64,000 nt of DNA from Candidatus Melainabacteria bacterium (GTDB lineage Bacteria > Cyanobacteriota > Vampirovibrionia > Obscuribacterales > Obscuribacteraceae): positions 62,001 through 126,000 of the forward strand of contig QKMZ01000002.1 in the NCBI GenBank assembly GCA_003242885.1, written 5' to 3'. Positions 35,088 through 44,284 of the stretch are shown here, piece by piece; within the stretch, counting starts at the first letter, position 1, and each line of letters starts with the position of its first letter. A program made the position numbers and the translations under genes. Below the pieces are notes generated by a model. That model did not search any database. It saw only the letters and a program-made list of their open reading frames with translations, and had not been told where the DNA came from.

Positions 35088-35179
35088 AGGACAGTGACGC
35101 AAACGCGCCTGGTATGCTCGTTCGGGAGGGCTGGACTTGAGAAGTCCAACAAAATTATCTTATCAATCGGTTATATCCG

Positions 35180-35212
35180 TTTTGTGATCGAAAAGTGCGC
35201 ATTTTGTGATCG
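35180..35212. promoter_or_regulatory. Two TTTTGTGATCG direct repeats spaced two helical turns
   Basis: Identical 11-base copies lie at 35180-35190 and 35202-35212, 22 bases apart start to start. They sit in the 312-base gap between the divergent response-regulator gene (start 35087) and the PEP-synthase-like gene (start 35400). Same-face direct repeats suit a tandem-binding winged-helix regulator, which makes the adjacent OmpR-type protein a candidate binder. The gap also has a GGACTT/AAGTCC hairpin near 35132-35150. Confidence 0.4.
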
Positions 35213-35399
35213 TTGAAATAAAGAGTTCTTGCTTGGCTTTGGTCGTAATACGGTCACTTTGCCGTCAGTTTCTCTGCATTTCGTTAGAGTTTTCCTCCTG
35301 ACTAGAGTGCTTGGCACGCAGACGGCGTAAGATTAGCGGTCTTGGACGGTCCATTCGGCTGTTGTCGCGTTACGCGAAACTGCTTGTCAAAGGTGAAGT

Positions 35400-38060
35400 A
35401 TGGATATTAACTCTGCCGTTGCTTCGAGCGACACGACGATTCACTATTTCATGAAGGACAGCCCGCCCGCTAAGGCCGCTTTGACGAGCGTGGGCGGCAA
35501 GGCGCATTCGCTTATCCGCATGATCGAGTTGCAACTTCCGGTTCCTCCAGGTTTCGTGCTGCCGGTCGAATTTTTTAGCGACTGGTTCGACATCATCAAA
35601 AAAACGAGTGCTTGGAGTGCTTTTCTCGAAGCCGACGTGAATTCGAAGTTGCGCTCATCGTGCGATGCCCTTAAGAAAGAAGCGATGAAATTGAGCTTTT
35701 CGAAGGAGCAGCAAGATGCTGTTTCTGCTGCACTCGCAAAGTTCAATCATAAAGGCGGTTTATTCGCTGTGCGTTCTTCTTCTCCTGAGGAAGATCTTGA
35801 AGGCGCTTCTTTTGCTGGTGGGTACGAGACGATTTTGGGCGTGACAAGAGATGGCATTGAAGAGGCTGTTAAGCGCGCTTTTGCTTCTTGTCTCGACCAG
35901 CGTGTGGCGGTTTATAAGAAGCAGAACAATTTTGATTTCCGCACTCCTAAGATTGCGGTTGCCGTGCAGACGCAGATTTCATCAGATGTTGCTGGTGTCG
36001 GATTCTCATTGAATCCGGTCAGCAACTCTTATGACGAGGCTGTAATCAACGCCAATTGGGGGTTGGGAGAAACAGTCGTAGCCGGAATTGCCACGCCCGA
36101 TACTTTCATTGTTGATAAATACAAAAAAGAGATTGTGCAAAAGCAGATAGGCGGAAAAGAAACATCGATCTGGCTCTTGCCCGACGGTGGCACAGAAGAG
36201 CGCCCTGACGATCGCAAAGGAGATTTTTCTCTAACTGACGGACAGATCACCGACTTGACGAAATTGATTGTGAGAGTCGAAGAGAGTTATGGTCGTCCGA
36301 TGGACATTGAATGGGCTTATGCAGCTGGGGAAATGTTCCTCCTACAAGCCCGCCCGATCACAACTTTCATACCGCTTGCGGCAGAATTAATTACACCTCC
36401 CGGCGCCCAGAAGAGGCTTTATCTCGACGTCACTATTTGTGTGCAGGGTCTGTTTAAGCCGATCTCCGTGCTGGGGACGTCGTTCTTGCGCGGCGCTGCT
36501 TCGCTCATTACGTCGAAACTGTTTGGAAAAGATTTGACGAAGAATGTTGACGACGCTTTCGGCTATATGACGGACGGGCGCATCTATTGCAATATTTCGA
36601 ATGTCTTCGAGTTTGCGAAACAGGAGAAGGCCGCTAAGTTTTTCAACAATATGGATCCCACTGCAGCAAAAATAATTGCGTCGGTAAATGAGGAGGAGTA
36701 CCGCTCTCACAATAAGGGCATCAAGCACATTCCCTTGCATCTCTTCTTTCAATTACCTGCTATAGGATTGCATGTTCTTGAAGCGCGTTTGTTGCCGGAG
36801 CATGCGCAGCGGCATGTAGTGCAGGAAGTGAAGGAATTTAAGCGCGACGTTCGTCACCTCGCAGAAGAAGATTTGCCGTTTGACGAACTTGCGGATGCGC
36901 TCTTCGAACGATTGAGAAAGTCTATTTTTAGCGCTGTCATGCCGGCTTTCGCAACGTCTCGAATTGCGTTGGAACGCATGAAGGCGATTGCCGGTGAAGG
37001 CAAATACGAAGGCGAGTTCAAAGATATGGAACGCGCGGTGCCTCACAATCCCACCGTTGAGATGGGTTTGTCGCTTTATCACATGTCACAGCTTTTGCCT
37101 GAGGATTTGGATGCCTCCAAGTTGGAAGAAAAGCTGGATGCACGGCAACTTCCGAGAACTTTTCTGGCTGCGTGGGATGAGTTTATGGACCTTTATGGTC
37201 ATCGCGGTCCCACCGAGCTGGACATTGCAGCGCCGCGATTTCGCGATCAGCCCGCGACTTTGCTTGCGCAAGTTGCGACGCTTCGTAGATCTACCTCGGC
37301 GGAGGATAACCCCCAGGAGCGCTTCGACCGTGGACAGGTCACACGTCATCAGGCTTTTGAAAGGCTCTGCGAGCAATTGCACGACAAAGGCTGGCTGACA
37401 ATGAAGGATTTTTCTTCGCTATATCGCGTGTATGAAACGCTTGCTGGCTATCGCGAGATGCCGAAGTACATGATGATCTATTGCATCGATACGCTTAGGC
37501 AGCGCGTGCTGAGGTACGCGAAGGAACTCTGTGAGGCAGACCGTCTCGACAGCATTCAACAGATTTTTGATTTGAAGATTGAACAAATCGCACTCGCTCA
37601 GACAGACAAACATCTCGACCTGCGAAAATTAGCTGCCGAAAACACAGTCATAATCAAACAATTGAACGCTGTTGCGAATCTGCCTTTAGTTATTGATTCG
37701 CGCGGCAAAATTATCAATCCTCCGCCAGTCGAAGTGAAAGAAGGCGAGATCGTGGGCACTGCTGTCTCCTCCGGCATTATTACAGGACCAATTAAGGTTC
37801 TGCATACTCCCGATGAAAAGCCGTTGGAGCGCGGGGACATCCTCGTCGCGCGCGCTACTGATCCCGGCTGGACTCCATTGTTTGTGAATGCCGCTGCCGT
37901 AATCCTCGAAGTTGGCGGCATGTTGCAGCATGGCGCTTTGGTTGCTCGGGAATACGGTCTGCCATGCGTCACTGGCGTGAAAGATGCCACCAAACTTTGG
38001 GAGGACGGCACCATGGTAGAAGTCGATGGTACCAACGGGATCGTTCGGATAATTCACTAG
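35400..38060 (+). CDS. PEP-synthase / rifampicin-phosphotransferase-like protein
   Basis: 886 residues. The N-terminal ATP-grasp domain opens with SVGGKAHSLIRM and has FAVRSSSPEEDLEGASFAG (about 121-139). The C-terminal swivelling domain holds the phospho-His in GGMLQHGALVARE (His about 844), after ARATDPGWTPLF. The middle region lacks the PEP-binding TIM barrel of true PEP synthase. The order ATP-grasp, helical linker, His domain fits rifampicin phosphotransferase and related dikinase-like enzymes, which move the beta-phosphate of ATP onto a substrate. The target is not known. Single gene. Confidence 0.85.
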   Translation: MDINSAVASSDTTIHYFMKDSPPAKAALTSVGGKAHSLIRMIELQLPVPPGFVLPVEFFSDWFDIIKKTSAWSAFLEADVNSKLRSSCDALKKEAMKLSFSKEQQDAVSAALAKFNHKGGLFAVRSSSPEEDLEGASFAGGYETILGVTRDGIEEAVKRAFASCLDQRVAVYKKQNNFDFRTPKIAVAVQTQISSDVAGVGFSLNPVSNSYDEAVINANWGLGETVVAGIATPDTFIVDKYKKEIVQKQIGGKETSIWLLPDGGTEERPDDRKGDFSLTDGQITDLTKLIVRVEESYGRPMDIEWAYAAGEMFLLQARPITTFIPLAAELITPPGAQKRLYLDVTICVQGLFKPISVLGTSFLRGAASLITSKLFGKDLTKNVDDAFGYMTDGRIYCNISNVFEFAKQEKAAKFFNNMDPTAAKIIASVNEEEYRSHNKGIKHIPLHLFFQLPAIGLHVLEARLLPEHAQRHVVQEVKEFKRDVRHLAEEDLPFDELADALFERLRKSIFSAVMPAFATSRIALERMKAIAGEGKYEGEFKDMERAVPHNPTVEMGLSLYHMSQLLPEDLDASKLEEKLDARQLPRTFLAAWDEFMDLYGHRGPTELDIAAPRFRDQPATLLAQVATLRRSTSAEDNPQERFDRGQVTRHQAFERLCEQLHDKGWLTMKDFSSLYRVYETLAGYREMPKYMMIYCIDTLRQRVLRYAKELCEADRLDSIQQIFDLKIEQIALAQTDKHLDLRKLAAENTVIIKQLNAVANLPLVIDSRGKIINPPPVEVKEGEIVGTAVSSGIITGPIKVLHTPDEKPLERGDILVARATDPGWTPLFVNAAAVILEVGGMLQHGALVAREYGLPCVTGVKDATKLWEDGTMVEVDGTNGIVRIIH

Positions 38061-38179
38061 AAGTTTGCGTTCATCCGCTACTCTGTGCATAACGGAACTC
38101 GTTCGGTAACTTCCTGGTGAATTCTTCCATTCCCACTTGCGAGCGTCATTCGAAGGTGTACTTTGCGGCACGGAAAGGC

Positions 38180-39448
38180 TTAAGTGCCTTCAGAATTTGC
38201 CGGTTTGGTAGTCCCGGAATTTATTACGGGCGACTTCTTCCATAAATAAATAAAGAGAGCTATCGAGAGGGCCAATAGTAGGAAGAACCAGGGGTTTAAC
38301 TGACCACCTTTGAGCAAATAATTGTGCTGTATCTCAATTGAAACTGGCAGAACAAAAACGATTGTGCCGAGCATAACTGCAAGCTTCCATACCTGTCCGA
38401 AAGGTATGAGAGAATCGTTGAAGATCATGATTATTGTTGGAACCAGCAATAACAGATCGTAGGTGTGGCAGTGCATTGAAGCAACGAGTGCCAGTGGAAT
38501 GAAACCGAGGGCGCCCAGCCGTAGTGCGTTTTCGTGGCTGCGAAATTTCCAGCCGACAAAGACGCCGAGCGCGATCGTCGCAATGTAAAGCGCGGAAGTA
38601 ACGGTAAAGATCGTCGGTGCAGCGTCAGGAAATAGTCTAAGTAATTGTCCGCGCACCGTTGGATTAAGCTCAGGCTGCATGTAAGGAACGCTGCTTGGCG
38701 CACTGACCAGCGACATGTAATTTGATATGCCGGTCGTTCCCATTTGGAAGAATGCGATGACGCTCAAAACAGCGAAAATTATCGCGCAAACTATCAAGGC
38801 TTTGAAGCGTTTTGCACCAGCTAAGTACGCGAGAAAGGGCAGTAGCTGTTGCGGTTTGAGGACAAAAAAAGCGAGGAAGAAACCGGCGCCGATATCTTGT
38901 TTTTTCTCGAGGCAGTAAATTGCACCGATGTAGGAAAGAAGAAGCATCGGAGCAAGCTGATCAATGCGCAGAGAATTGTAAGCAGCATCTGAGAGCCCAA
39001 TTGCCGCCAACAAATAGCACGTTTGCTTGTAGCCGAGATTGAAGGTTTTCTTCATTACGAAGATAGCGGTTGCAAGACAGCCGGCGAGCAAGAATTTCCA
39101 TACGTAGCGCATAGCTTCAGGCGGCACAAATGCAATAGGCGTCAGCAGTGCCAAACCTTGTGGCGGAACAAACAGTGGGACAATGCGCGGCCCCATAGAT
39201 GGATAGAGCCGGTGCTGTGCTTCTTGCAAACCTTTTAGGGTGTATCCGTCAGCGCCGTGACCTTCGAGAATCAACTTTGCCGGCGCATAGTACTCTGGCA
39301 AATCGCTGATGCCGCCGAACGCCGGAAGCGATAAATAGACTAGGGTGCAAAGAGCGCCAACGCCAATCACCGCAAAAATCGTTGCGATGATGTTTTCTAT
39401 CAACGCGATTTTCTTCGCCTTCTCATGATTGTCTTCGTTGGTTGTCAA
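38180..39448 (-). CDS. GT87 (DUF2029)-type membrane glycosyltransferase
   Basis: About 422 residues if the TTG at 39448 is the start (AGGTCGAG upstream). An in-frame ATG at 39616 would add 56 residues with no family match. About ten membrane helices follow. The first outer loop has SDLPEYYAPAKLILEGHGADGY and the acidic residues expected for a GT-C enzyme using polyprenyl-phosphate sugars. It is one of three GT87-like proteins in the window (also 48163 and 52917). The C-terminus is polar. Sugar and acceptor are unknown. Confidence 0.8.
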   Translation of the reverse strand: MTTNEDNHEKAKKIALIENIIATIFAVIGVGALCTLVYLSLPAFGGISDLPEYYAPAKLILEGHGADGYTLKGLQEAQHRLYPSMGPRIVPLFVPPQGLALLTPIAFVPPEAMRYVWKFLLAGCLATAIFVMKKTFNLGYKQTCYLLAAIGLSDAAYNSLRIDQLAPMLLLSYIGAIYCLEKKQDIGAGFFLAFFVLKPQQLLPFLAYLAGAKRFKALIVCAIIFAVLSVIAFFQMGTTGISNYMSLVSAPSSVPYMQPELNPTVRGQLLRLFPDAAPTIFTVTSALYIATIALGVFVGWKFRSHENALRLGALGFIPLALVASMHCHTYDLLLLVPTIIMIFNDSLIPFGQVWKLAVMLGTIVFVLPVSIEIQHNYLLKGGQLNPWFFLLLALSIALFIYLWKKSPVINSGTTKPANSEGT

Positions 39449-39733
39449 TTTTGTGCTCGACCTGCTCGCCTCGTCTTCAGAGCTTAGCGCAGAAATCAGT
39501 TGCGGGTACAGCCAGACCACCCGCTGGACGGCTGTCAAGCAGGGCTGGCTGCCGGCGAGGAAACTGACAATTTGTTTTGCGTACGTGAACTGGATTGCTT
39601 CAAGAACAGCTGGCAAGAGGAAGAAAAAACAGCTGGGATGCTAGGATGAAACCTTTTAGATTCGGGTCTTGGCGGCGCAAGCGCAAACCACTTTGCGACC
39701 ACAATCCTCGGCACTCAGGAAAAGTTTTTAGCT

Positions 39734-40435
39734 GTGAAAACGCTTTCGATTCTAATACCTGTCTATAACGAGCTTGGCACCTTGGTTCAGGTTCTCGATA
39801 GAGTCATAAAGGCCGAGACTCAGGGATTGGAAAAAGAGCTGGTAATTGTCGACGACGGCTCGACTGACGGCACGCGTGACATTCTCTCTACTCTTGACGC
39901 TCGCGAATACAACGCCAAGATCTATTTCCACGATAAGAATCAGGGAAAAGGCGCCGCGCTAAGAACAGCGTTGCAGAACGCCACCGGCGACATAATCCTG
40001 ATTCAAGATGCAGATTTGGAATATGACCCGCGCGAATACAACGAGCTATTGAAGCCTATCTTGGAAGATCACGCGGATGTCGTCTACGGATCACGATTAT
40101 CCGGCGGAAAGCCCACGCGCGCGTTCAAAATCACACATTTGCTCGGTAACAAGTTTCTGAGTTTCTTGACGAACGTTTTGTACGACTGCACATTGACCGA
40201 CATGGAGACCTGCTACAAGGTCTTCAAAGCCGAGTACATCAAGAAAGTGCAGATTCGCTCCAACCGCTTCGATTTCGAGCCTGAAATCACTGCCAAGGTT
40301 TTGAAACAGAAAGTTAGATTGATCGAACTGCCAATCTCTTACTTTGGAAGAGATTATGCCGAAGGTAAGAAAATCACCTGGAAAGACGGCTTTGCCGCCA
40401 TCTTTGCTCTAGTGAAATTTCGATTTACCGATTAA
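39734..40435 (+). CDS. GT2 glycosyltransferase, polyprenyl-phosphate type
   Basis: 233 residues from GTG 39734, with AGGAAAAG upstream. It has the DPM1-like core [40 protein letters not shown] and [12 protein letters not shown] (DXD-like), then GSRLSGG and [14 protein letters not shown]. There is no membrane helix. Such enzymes load mannose or glucose onto polyprenyl phosphate at the inner face, making the donor used by GT-C proteins like those in this window. It diverges from the GT87 gene just upstream, which fits a shared pathway. Confidence 0.92.
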   Translation: MKTLSILIPVYNELGTLVQVLDRVIKAETQGLEKELVIVDDGSTDGTRDILSTLDAREYNAKIYFHDKNQGKGAALRTALQNATGDIILIQDADLEYDPREYNELLKPILEDHADVVYGSRLSGGKPTRAFKITHLLGNKFLSFLTNVLYDCTLTDMETCYKVFKAEYIKKVQIRSNRFDFEPEITAKVLKQKVRLIELPISYFGRDYAEGKKITWKDGFAAIFALVKFRFTD

Positions 40436-40533
40436 AGCTTGGTTGATCTTGCTACTTGCTGTGTCGGGTTTTCCCTGGCACGTTGATGCTTCCTGCCTGC
40501 AATGATTGTCGAAGATGCAATCGAAGGCTAGGC

Positions 40534-41163
40534 ATGGCGTTTTCCATTCGACCAGAAACCATTCGTTTTTACTCGTTCCGCTGGCTATTTGTCGCTTGGG
40601 CATTTGCTGCCATATATAGGGGAAGCGCTGGAGGCCACTTCGTTTCTCCAGAGCACATTCACTTCCAGAGTGAATTCGCTGACGGATTGGTTTGGTTTGC
40701 ATCCTATGCTGGAATTTCAAGTGCACTCATTTCCGCTTTAGTTTCGACTCTCATAAGATGTCGTGATGAGCTGCCGCCATTGAAGTTTTTGTCCTCGTAT
40801 ATTGAGCTAAACATGCTCATTTTGTTCTGGATATTTTTCTTTCTTGTTGGATGCGGGGATGGACAAGTTGCCGCTTTGTTGGAAGGTGGTAATTCCAAGA
40901 AGTCAATAATGAGTTCGCTTCATTTGAAGGATGGTTCTGTGGTCGCATATGAGTGCATTGAGACGCCACCAATGACTTCCAATGAGTTTTTGCTTGTGCG
41001 TAGACAGAGCCTTTTATTTGGGCTAGAACGAGAACAGCTTATATTTCAAAACGAGGGCTATTCGGAGTCTAAACTCGAAGTGTTTGGAAATAAGCTAATT
41101 CTGTATCGCGGCATAGAACGGGATGAGTTTGACCTTGAGCAGATCCTAAAGCAGGACATATAG
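40534..41163 (+). CDS. Membrane protein of unknown function
   Basis: 209 residues from ATG 40534; an in-frame TTG at 40456 adds 26 Cys-rich, unlikely residues. Three hydrophobic stretches are visible (about 13-28, 51-70, 92-109). A soluble C-terminal half (about 115-209) is rich in Glu, Leu and Ser. No family was recognised. The base composition looks slightly more AT-rich than its neighbours. It ends 12 bases before a convergent coiled-coil gene. Confidence 0.5.
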   Translation: MAFSIRPETIRFYSFRWLFVAWAFAAIYRGSAGGHFVSPEHIHFQSEFADGLVWFASYAGISSALISALVSTLIRCRDELPPLKFLSSYIELNMLILFWIFFFLVGCGDGQVAALLEGGNSKKSIMSSLHLKDGSVVAYECIETPPMTSNEFLLVRRQSLLFGLEREQLIFQNEGYSESKLEVFGNKLILYRGIERDEFDLEQILKQDI

Positions 41164-41175
41164 GCGCTTGCACAG

Positions 41176-41466
41176 TTACGCGGATTCGTCTTTCTTTTCT
41201 AATTTGCTCACTCTGCGCTCAATCCGGGCTATGCGATTTTCCAGGACAGCGTTTTCTTCTTCACTACGCAAAAGAAACGATGTAATGCCGTTGAGCTTTA
41301 GCGAAACTTCCTTTGCTGACTTGTTTACGATGACAGTTAGAGCTTCTACATTGGCGTTGTTTTCATCAAGCCTAGAGTTTGTGCCATCGAGCTTTTCTCC
41401 AAGCGTGGAGAAGCCGTTGCGCATCTCACTTCTCAGCATTTCAATCAGTTCTGAATCGTTGGCCAT
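41176..41466 (-). CDS. Small coiled-coil protein
   Basis: 96 residues with GGAGGG upstream of ATG 41466. Heptad-like Leu/Ile spacing runs from about residue 5 to 90, with a clear coil at the end (ENRIARIERRVSKLEKK). There is no signal or membrane segment. It resembles the short coiled-coil proteins seen in phage-like or cytoskeletal roles, without a proven family. Oligomer formation is likely; the function is unknown. Confidence 0.6.
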   Translation of the reverse strand: MANDSELIEMLRSEMRNGFSTLGEKLDGTNSRLDENNANVEALTVIVNKSAKEVSLKLNGITSFLLRSEEENAVLENRIARIERRVSKLEKKDESA

Positions 41467-41643
41467 GACTGCCCTCCAATACCTACATTATTTGAGACGG
41501 AAGTTTTGTGTCAAGGGTTCAAAAATTTGAGAACGAGGATGGCGGATTTAATCTTGTTCCTGCAAGTCGGTGTTCAGGACTTTTTCAGCCGACAGGGACG
41601 AAACTGAACTTGTTACGACCCGCCCCATCGTAGAAAAATTACT

Positions 41644-42321
41644 ATGCCAAAGATTCTTCTCGTCGACGACGATGTTCGTTTAGCTGAGCAAATTCGTGAG
41701 TTTTTAGCGTTGGAAGATTACGTTGTAGAACTCGCACATGATGGTGCAGATGCATTTCAATTGCTGGATGCGTTTCAATTCGATTTGATTATCTTGGACT
41801 GGGATTTGCCGGACACAAGCGGACTTTCAATCTGCAAAAAGTTTCGCGCAGCAGGTGGAAAAACACCGGTCATATTTCTGACAGGAAAGGATTCTGTCGA
41901 CAACAAGTCGGATGGTCTGAACGAAGGCGCCGATGATTACATGACCAAGCCGTTTCATCCGCGAGAACTAAGTGCGAGGCTCAAAGCGTGTTTGCGACGC
42001 CCTCCGATTTACCATTTTGACACTTACGTCGCGGGAGATTTGCTGCTGGAGCAGAAACAGCGCAAGCTGACGAAATCCGGAAAAGAAGTGCATTTGCGTC
42101 CCAAAGAATACGCTATTCTGGAATATCTGATGCGCCACCCAAATCAGTATTTCACTTCTAGACAACTCATCGAGAACATTTGGAATTCCGACAGCGAGAC
42201 CTCGGAAGACACTGTTAGAACGTCGATAAAGACACTTCGCAAGAAGATTGCAGATGACCATGAAGACTGCGCCATCAAGACTTCTATTGGCTATGGCTAC
42301 ATTTTTGAAGTTCGAAACTAA
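41644..42321 (+). CDS. Orphan OmpR/PhoB-type response regulator
   Basis: 225 residues. The receiver has VDDDVRL, the phospho-Asp in IILDWDLPD, FLTGKD and DDYMTKPFH. The winged helix at about 130-222 ends SIGYGYIFEV. It is related to the regulator at 34416, but no kinase is next to it; the flanking genes are the coiled-coil protein and two Cys-motif proteins. All receiver residues are intact, so a kinase elsewhere probably phosphorylates it. Confidence 0.93.
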   Translation: MPKILLVDDDVRLAEQIREFLALEDYVVELAHDGADAFQLLDAFQFDLIILDWDLPDTSGLSICKKFRAAGGKTPVIFLTGKDSVDNKSDGLNEGADDYMTKPFHPRELSARLKACLRRPPIYHFDTYVAGDLLLEQKQRKLTKSGKEVHLRPKEYAILEYLMRHPNQYFTSRQLIENIWNSDSETSEDTVRTSIKTLRKKIADDHEDCAIKTSIGYGYIFEVRN

Positions 42322-42352
42322 TCTAGCTGCGTTCTCACTTCCACACAACTAT

Positions 42353-42949
42353 TTACCGATAGCAGATCCCAATGGCGAACCCAGCGAACGCCCAGATACC
42401 GAGAAGCATAGCGGCTAGGAGTGCAATTTTCCCACGCTTCAGAAAAAGCCCTGACGCAAGAATCAGGCAGGAGGCGAAAGTTGCAATTTCGAGTATGTGA
42501 TAATTCGGAATCGGATTCTTCGGCGAAGACGGAAAAGAGGCTGGCACACCAAATCTAACGTCCACCGGTGCTCCAACAAGACCTTGCGCCTGTGCGCTCG
42601 AAATTAAACCGACCCAGACGAGCATAGCAGTGATGCTGCAAGCCACTTTCTTTATTCGGTCGCGAACTTTTCGTAAGCCAACAGGGCAATCGTCTGTTAT
42701 GACAGTTCCATCAAATCGCCTGTAGAGCTTCATGCATGCTTGCCCATCGCTTTCTCGTATCAGGTTTGCTATTTGCTTCTTTGACATAACTGAGGTGTTG
42801 TACACGCTTAAACTGCATTGTCCGCAGAAGCGTTTGCATTCGTCGCCTTCCATCGAATCCCACGAAACATCGCAGGGGGATGCGATATAGATGCGTTTCA
42901 CGAGCTCATGGTCGGGAATGTTCAAATCAATTTTGGTTTTGCTTTCCAT
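42353..42949 (-). CDS. Cys-motif membrane protein, paralogue of the next gene
   Basis: 198 residues. The N-terminal soluble domain (about 15-95) has a fixed set of cysteines: IASPC, FCGQC, DGQACMKLYRR and TDDCPVGLRKVRDR. Three hydrophobic segments follow (about 106-121, 150-168, 173-195). This N-terminal pattern occurs in bacterial proteins of unknown role (often annotated as hypothetical), and the paired cysteines suggest metal or disulfide chemistry. The start (ATG 42949) has no good ribosome site, and it lies 15 bases after the paralogue, so the two are probably co-transcribed. Confidence 0.65.
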   Translation of the reverse strand: MESKTKIDLNIPDHELVKRIYIASPCDVSWDSMEGDECKRFCGQCSLSVYNTSVMSKKQIANLIRESDGQACMKLYRRFDGTVITDDCPVGLRKVRDRIKKVACSITAMLVWVGLISSAQAQGLVGAPVDVRFGVPASFPSSPKNPIPNYHILEIATFASCLILASGLFLKRGKIALLAAMLLGIWAFAGFAIGICYR

Positions 42950-42964
42950 TTCTGACCGTCACTT

Positions 42965-43597
42965 TTAGAACGGCGGGATGAAACACCAGTTTCTCGCGCC
43001 GTACATGAGACCAATTAAGAAACCGGCAAAGCCCCAGATTGCGAGCAGCATCAGACCAATTGTCGAAGGTCTCGTTTTCTTTAGTAGCGTCAGAACTAGA
43101 ATTCCGACCGAAGAGAGTACTCCCGCGGAGTTGATCAGAAAACCGTATTGATCCATGAATGATTGTTTCACCCTGACCGTCGAGATTGCTCCAACCATCA
43201 TGGTTACGCTTTCCTTTCCTTGCGGCTCCACCGCCGTGTCGCATGCCTGCGCTTGCGTACTGAAAAATGCCGTCAATGCCATTTGCGCCGCAACTGCCGC
43301 GGCTACCTTCCGCATGCGGTCACGGATTTTTCGCAAGCCCACTGGGCAGTTGTCGGTAATGATTGTGCCATCTGCGCGTCGGAAAAGCTTCACACAGGCG
43401 CGCCCTTCGTTCTTTCGAATGAGCGATGCTGCCTCAGCTGTGGACATGTCAGAGATGTTGTAGACGTTAAGTTTGCACTGCCCGCAAAAGCGCGTCCGCT
43501 CGTCGCCCGTCATCGCATCCCAATCGGCTGGACATGGCGAGGCAATCTTGATTTGGCTCAAGAGTTCCGCATCAGACTTTGGATTCGAGAGAAACAT
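42965..43597 (-). CDS. Cys-motif membrane protein, first of two tandem paralogues
   Basis: 210 residues from the ATG near 43597, chosen for the strong GGAGGGAG just upstream; TTG 43642 would add 15 residues. It shares the whole N-terminal pattern with the following gene (IASPCPADWDAMTGDERTRF, then CGQCKLNVYNISDMS, RACVKLFRR, TDNCPVGLRK). It has a signal-like or membrane helix near 104-122 and two helices near the C-terminus. Six N-terminal cysteines are kept in the same places as in the paralogue. A 250-base gap lies upstream. Confidence 0.65.
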   Translation of the reverse strand: MFLSNPKSDAELLSQIKIASPCPADWDAMTGDERTRFCGQCKLNVYNISDMSTAEAASLIRKNEGRACVKLFRRADGTIITDNCPVGLRKIRDRMRKVAAAVAAQMALTAFFSTQAQACDTAVEPQGKESVTMMVGAISTVRVKQSFMDQYGFLINSAGVLSSVGILVLTLLKKTRPSTIGLMLLAIWGFAGFLIGLMYGARNWCFIPPF

Positions 43598-43847
43598 AAC
43601 TCCCTCCGCTTTGGCGAGACCAAGGACAAGCAAGCAGGTCAAAACGCGAAAGTGTCGCGCCTGTGAACCATCATTGAACCGTCTAACTAGTCTCTGTAAC
43701 TAACCTAGCTCAATCCACCAGATGTGTCACTGGTGAAAACCCTGTTTAGGGCATAGGGCGTCGCTCGCGCCGTGTGCGCTGGTTGTGTGCGCAGGCGATG
43801 TGTCACAGGCTGCCTGTGCCGCACGTCACGTGCAGCTTGCCGTAAAT

Positions 43848-44156
43848 CTATTTGCCGATGCGGACAATCATCTCATCGGGACCAGCGAGGTTCAGACGCT
43901 CGCGTGCCAGTCTTTCGATACCGTCAGAGGAGCGGTAGCTGGACAGACCTTCTCTAAGCTCTTTGTTGACCTCTTGAGCCTGCGTTTCGCCTTGCTTCAG
44001 GGCAATCTCTTGCTGGTGCAGAAACATCTGGCGCTCGACGCTGCCATATATCGATCTGCCTGCCTGGTAGATAGCCAAAAGCGTGACGAGTCCGATGAGG
44101 ACCTCGCGGATCATCTTCTGGCGCTTCTTATGTTCTGGCAAAACTTTCTCAGTCAC
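43848..44156 (-). CDS. FtsB/DivIC-like septum protein
   Basis: 102 residues with a single membrane helix (about 17-33) followed by a coiled coil (about 42-75). The ending GIERLARERLNLAGPDEMIVRIG is the hallmark of the FtsB/DivIC family. This family joins the divisome with FtsL and FtsQ at the cell septum. No neighbouring division gene is present. The 250-base stretch downstream, up to the Cys-motif gene, has a CACAGG/CCTGTG hairpin (43804-43818) and no other feature. Confidence 0.85.
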   Translation of the reverse strand: MTEKVLPEHKKRQKMIREVLIGLVTLLAIYQAGRSIYGSVERQMFLHQQEIALKQGETQAQEVNKELREGLSSYRSSDGIERLARERLNLAGPDEMIVRIGK

Positions 44157-44284
44157 GGTTTATGGCTCCTGGTTGAAAAGTTTAGCAGCTCAGTCAAGGG
44201 CTTGAAAGGGTATGTAATTTAGGGCGGGTTCTTAAATCGAATTCATGGTTTAGAATTTCCCTGGCACACCAAGGGGACCATCTC

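Noticed and set aside
43772..43957. Cys/Arg-rich 61-codon frame between the Cys-motif genes and ftsB-like gene
   Set aside because: Overlaps the ftsB-like coding region on the other strand; no ribosome site and biased low-complexity content.
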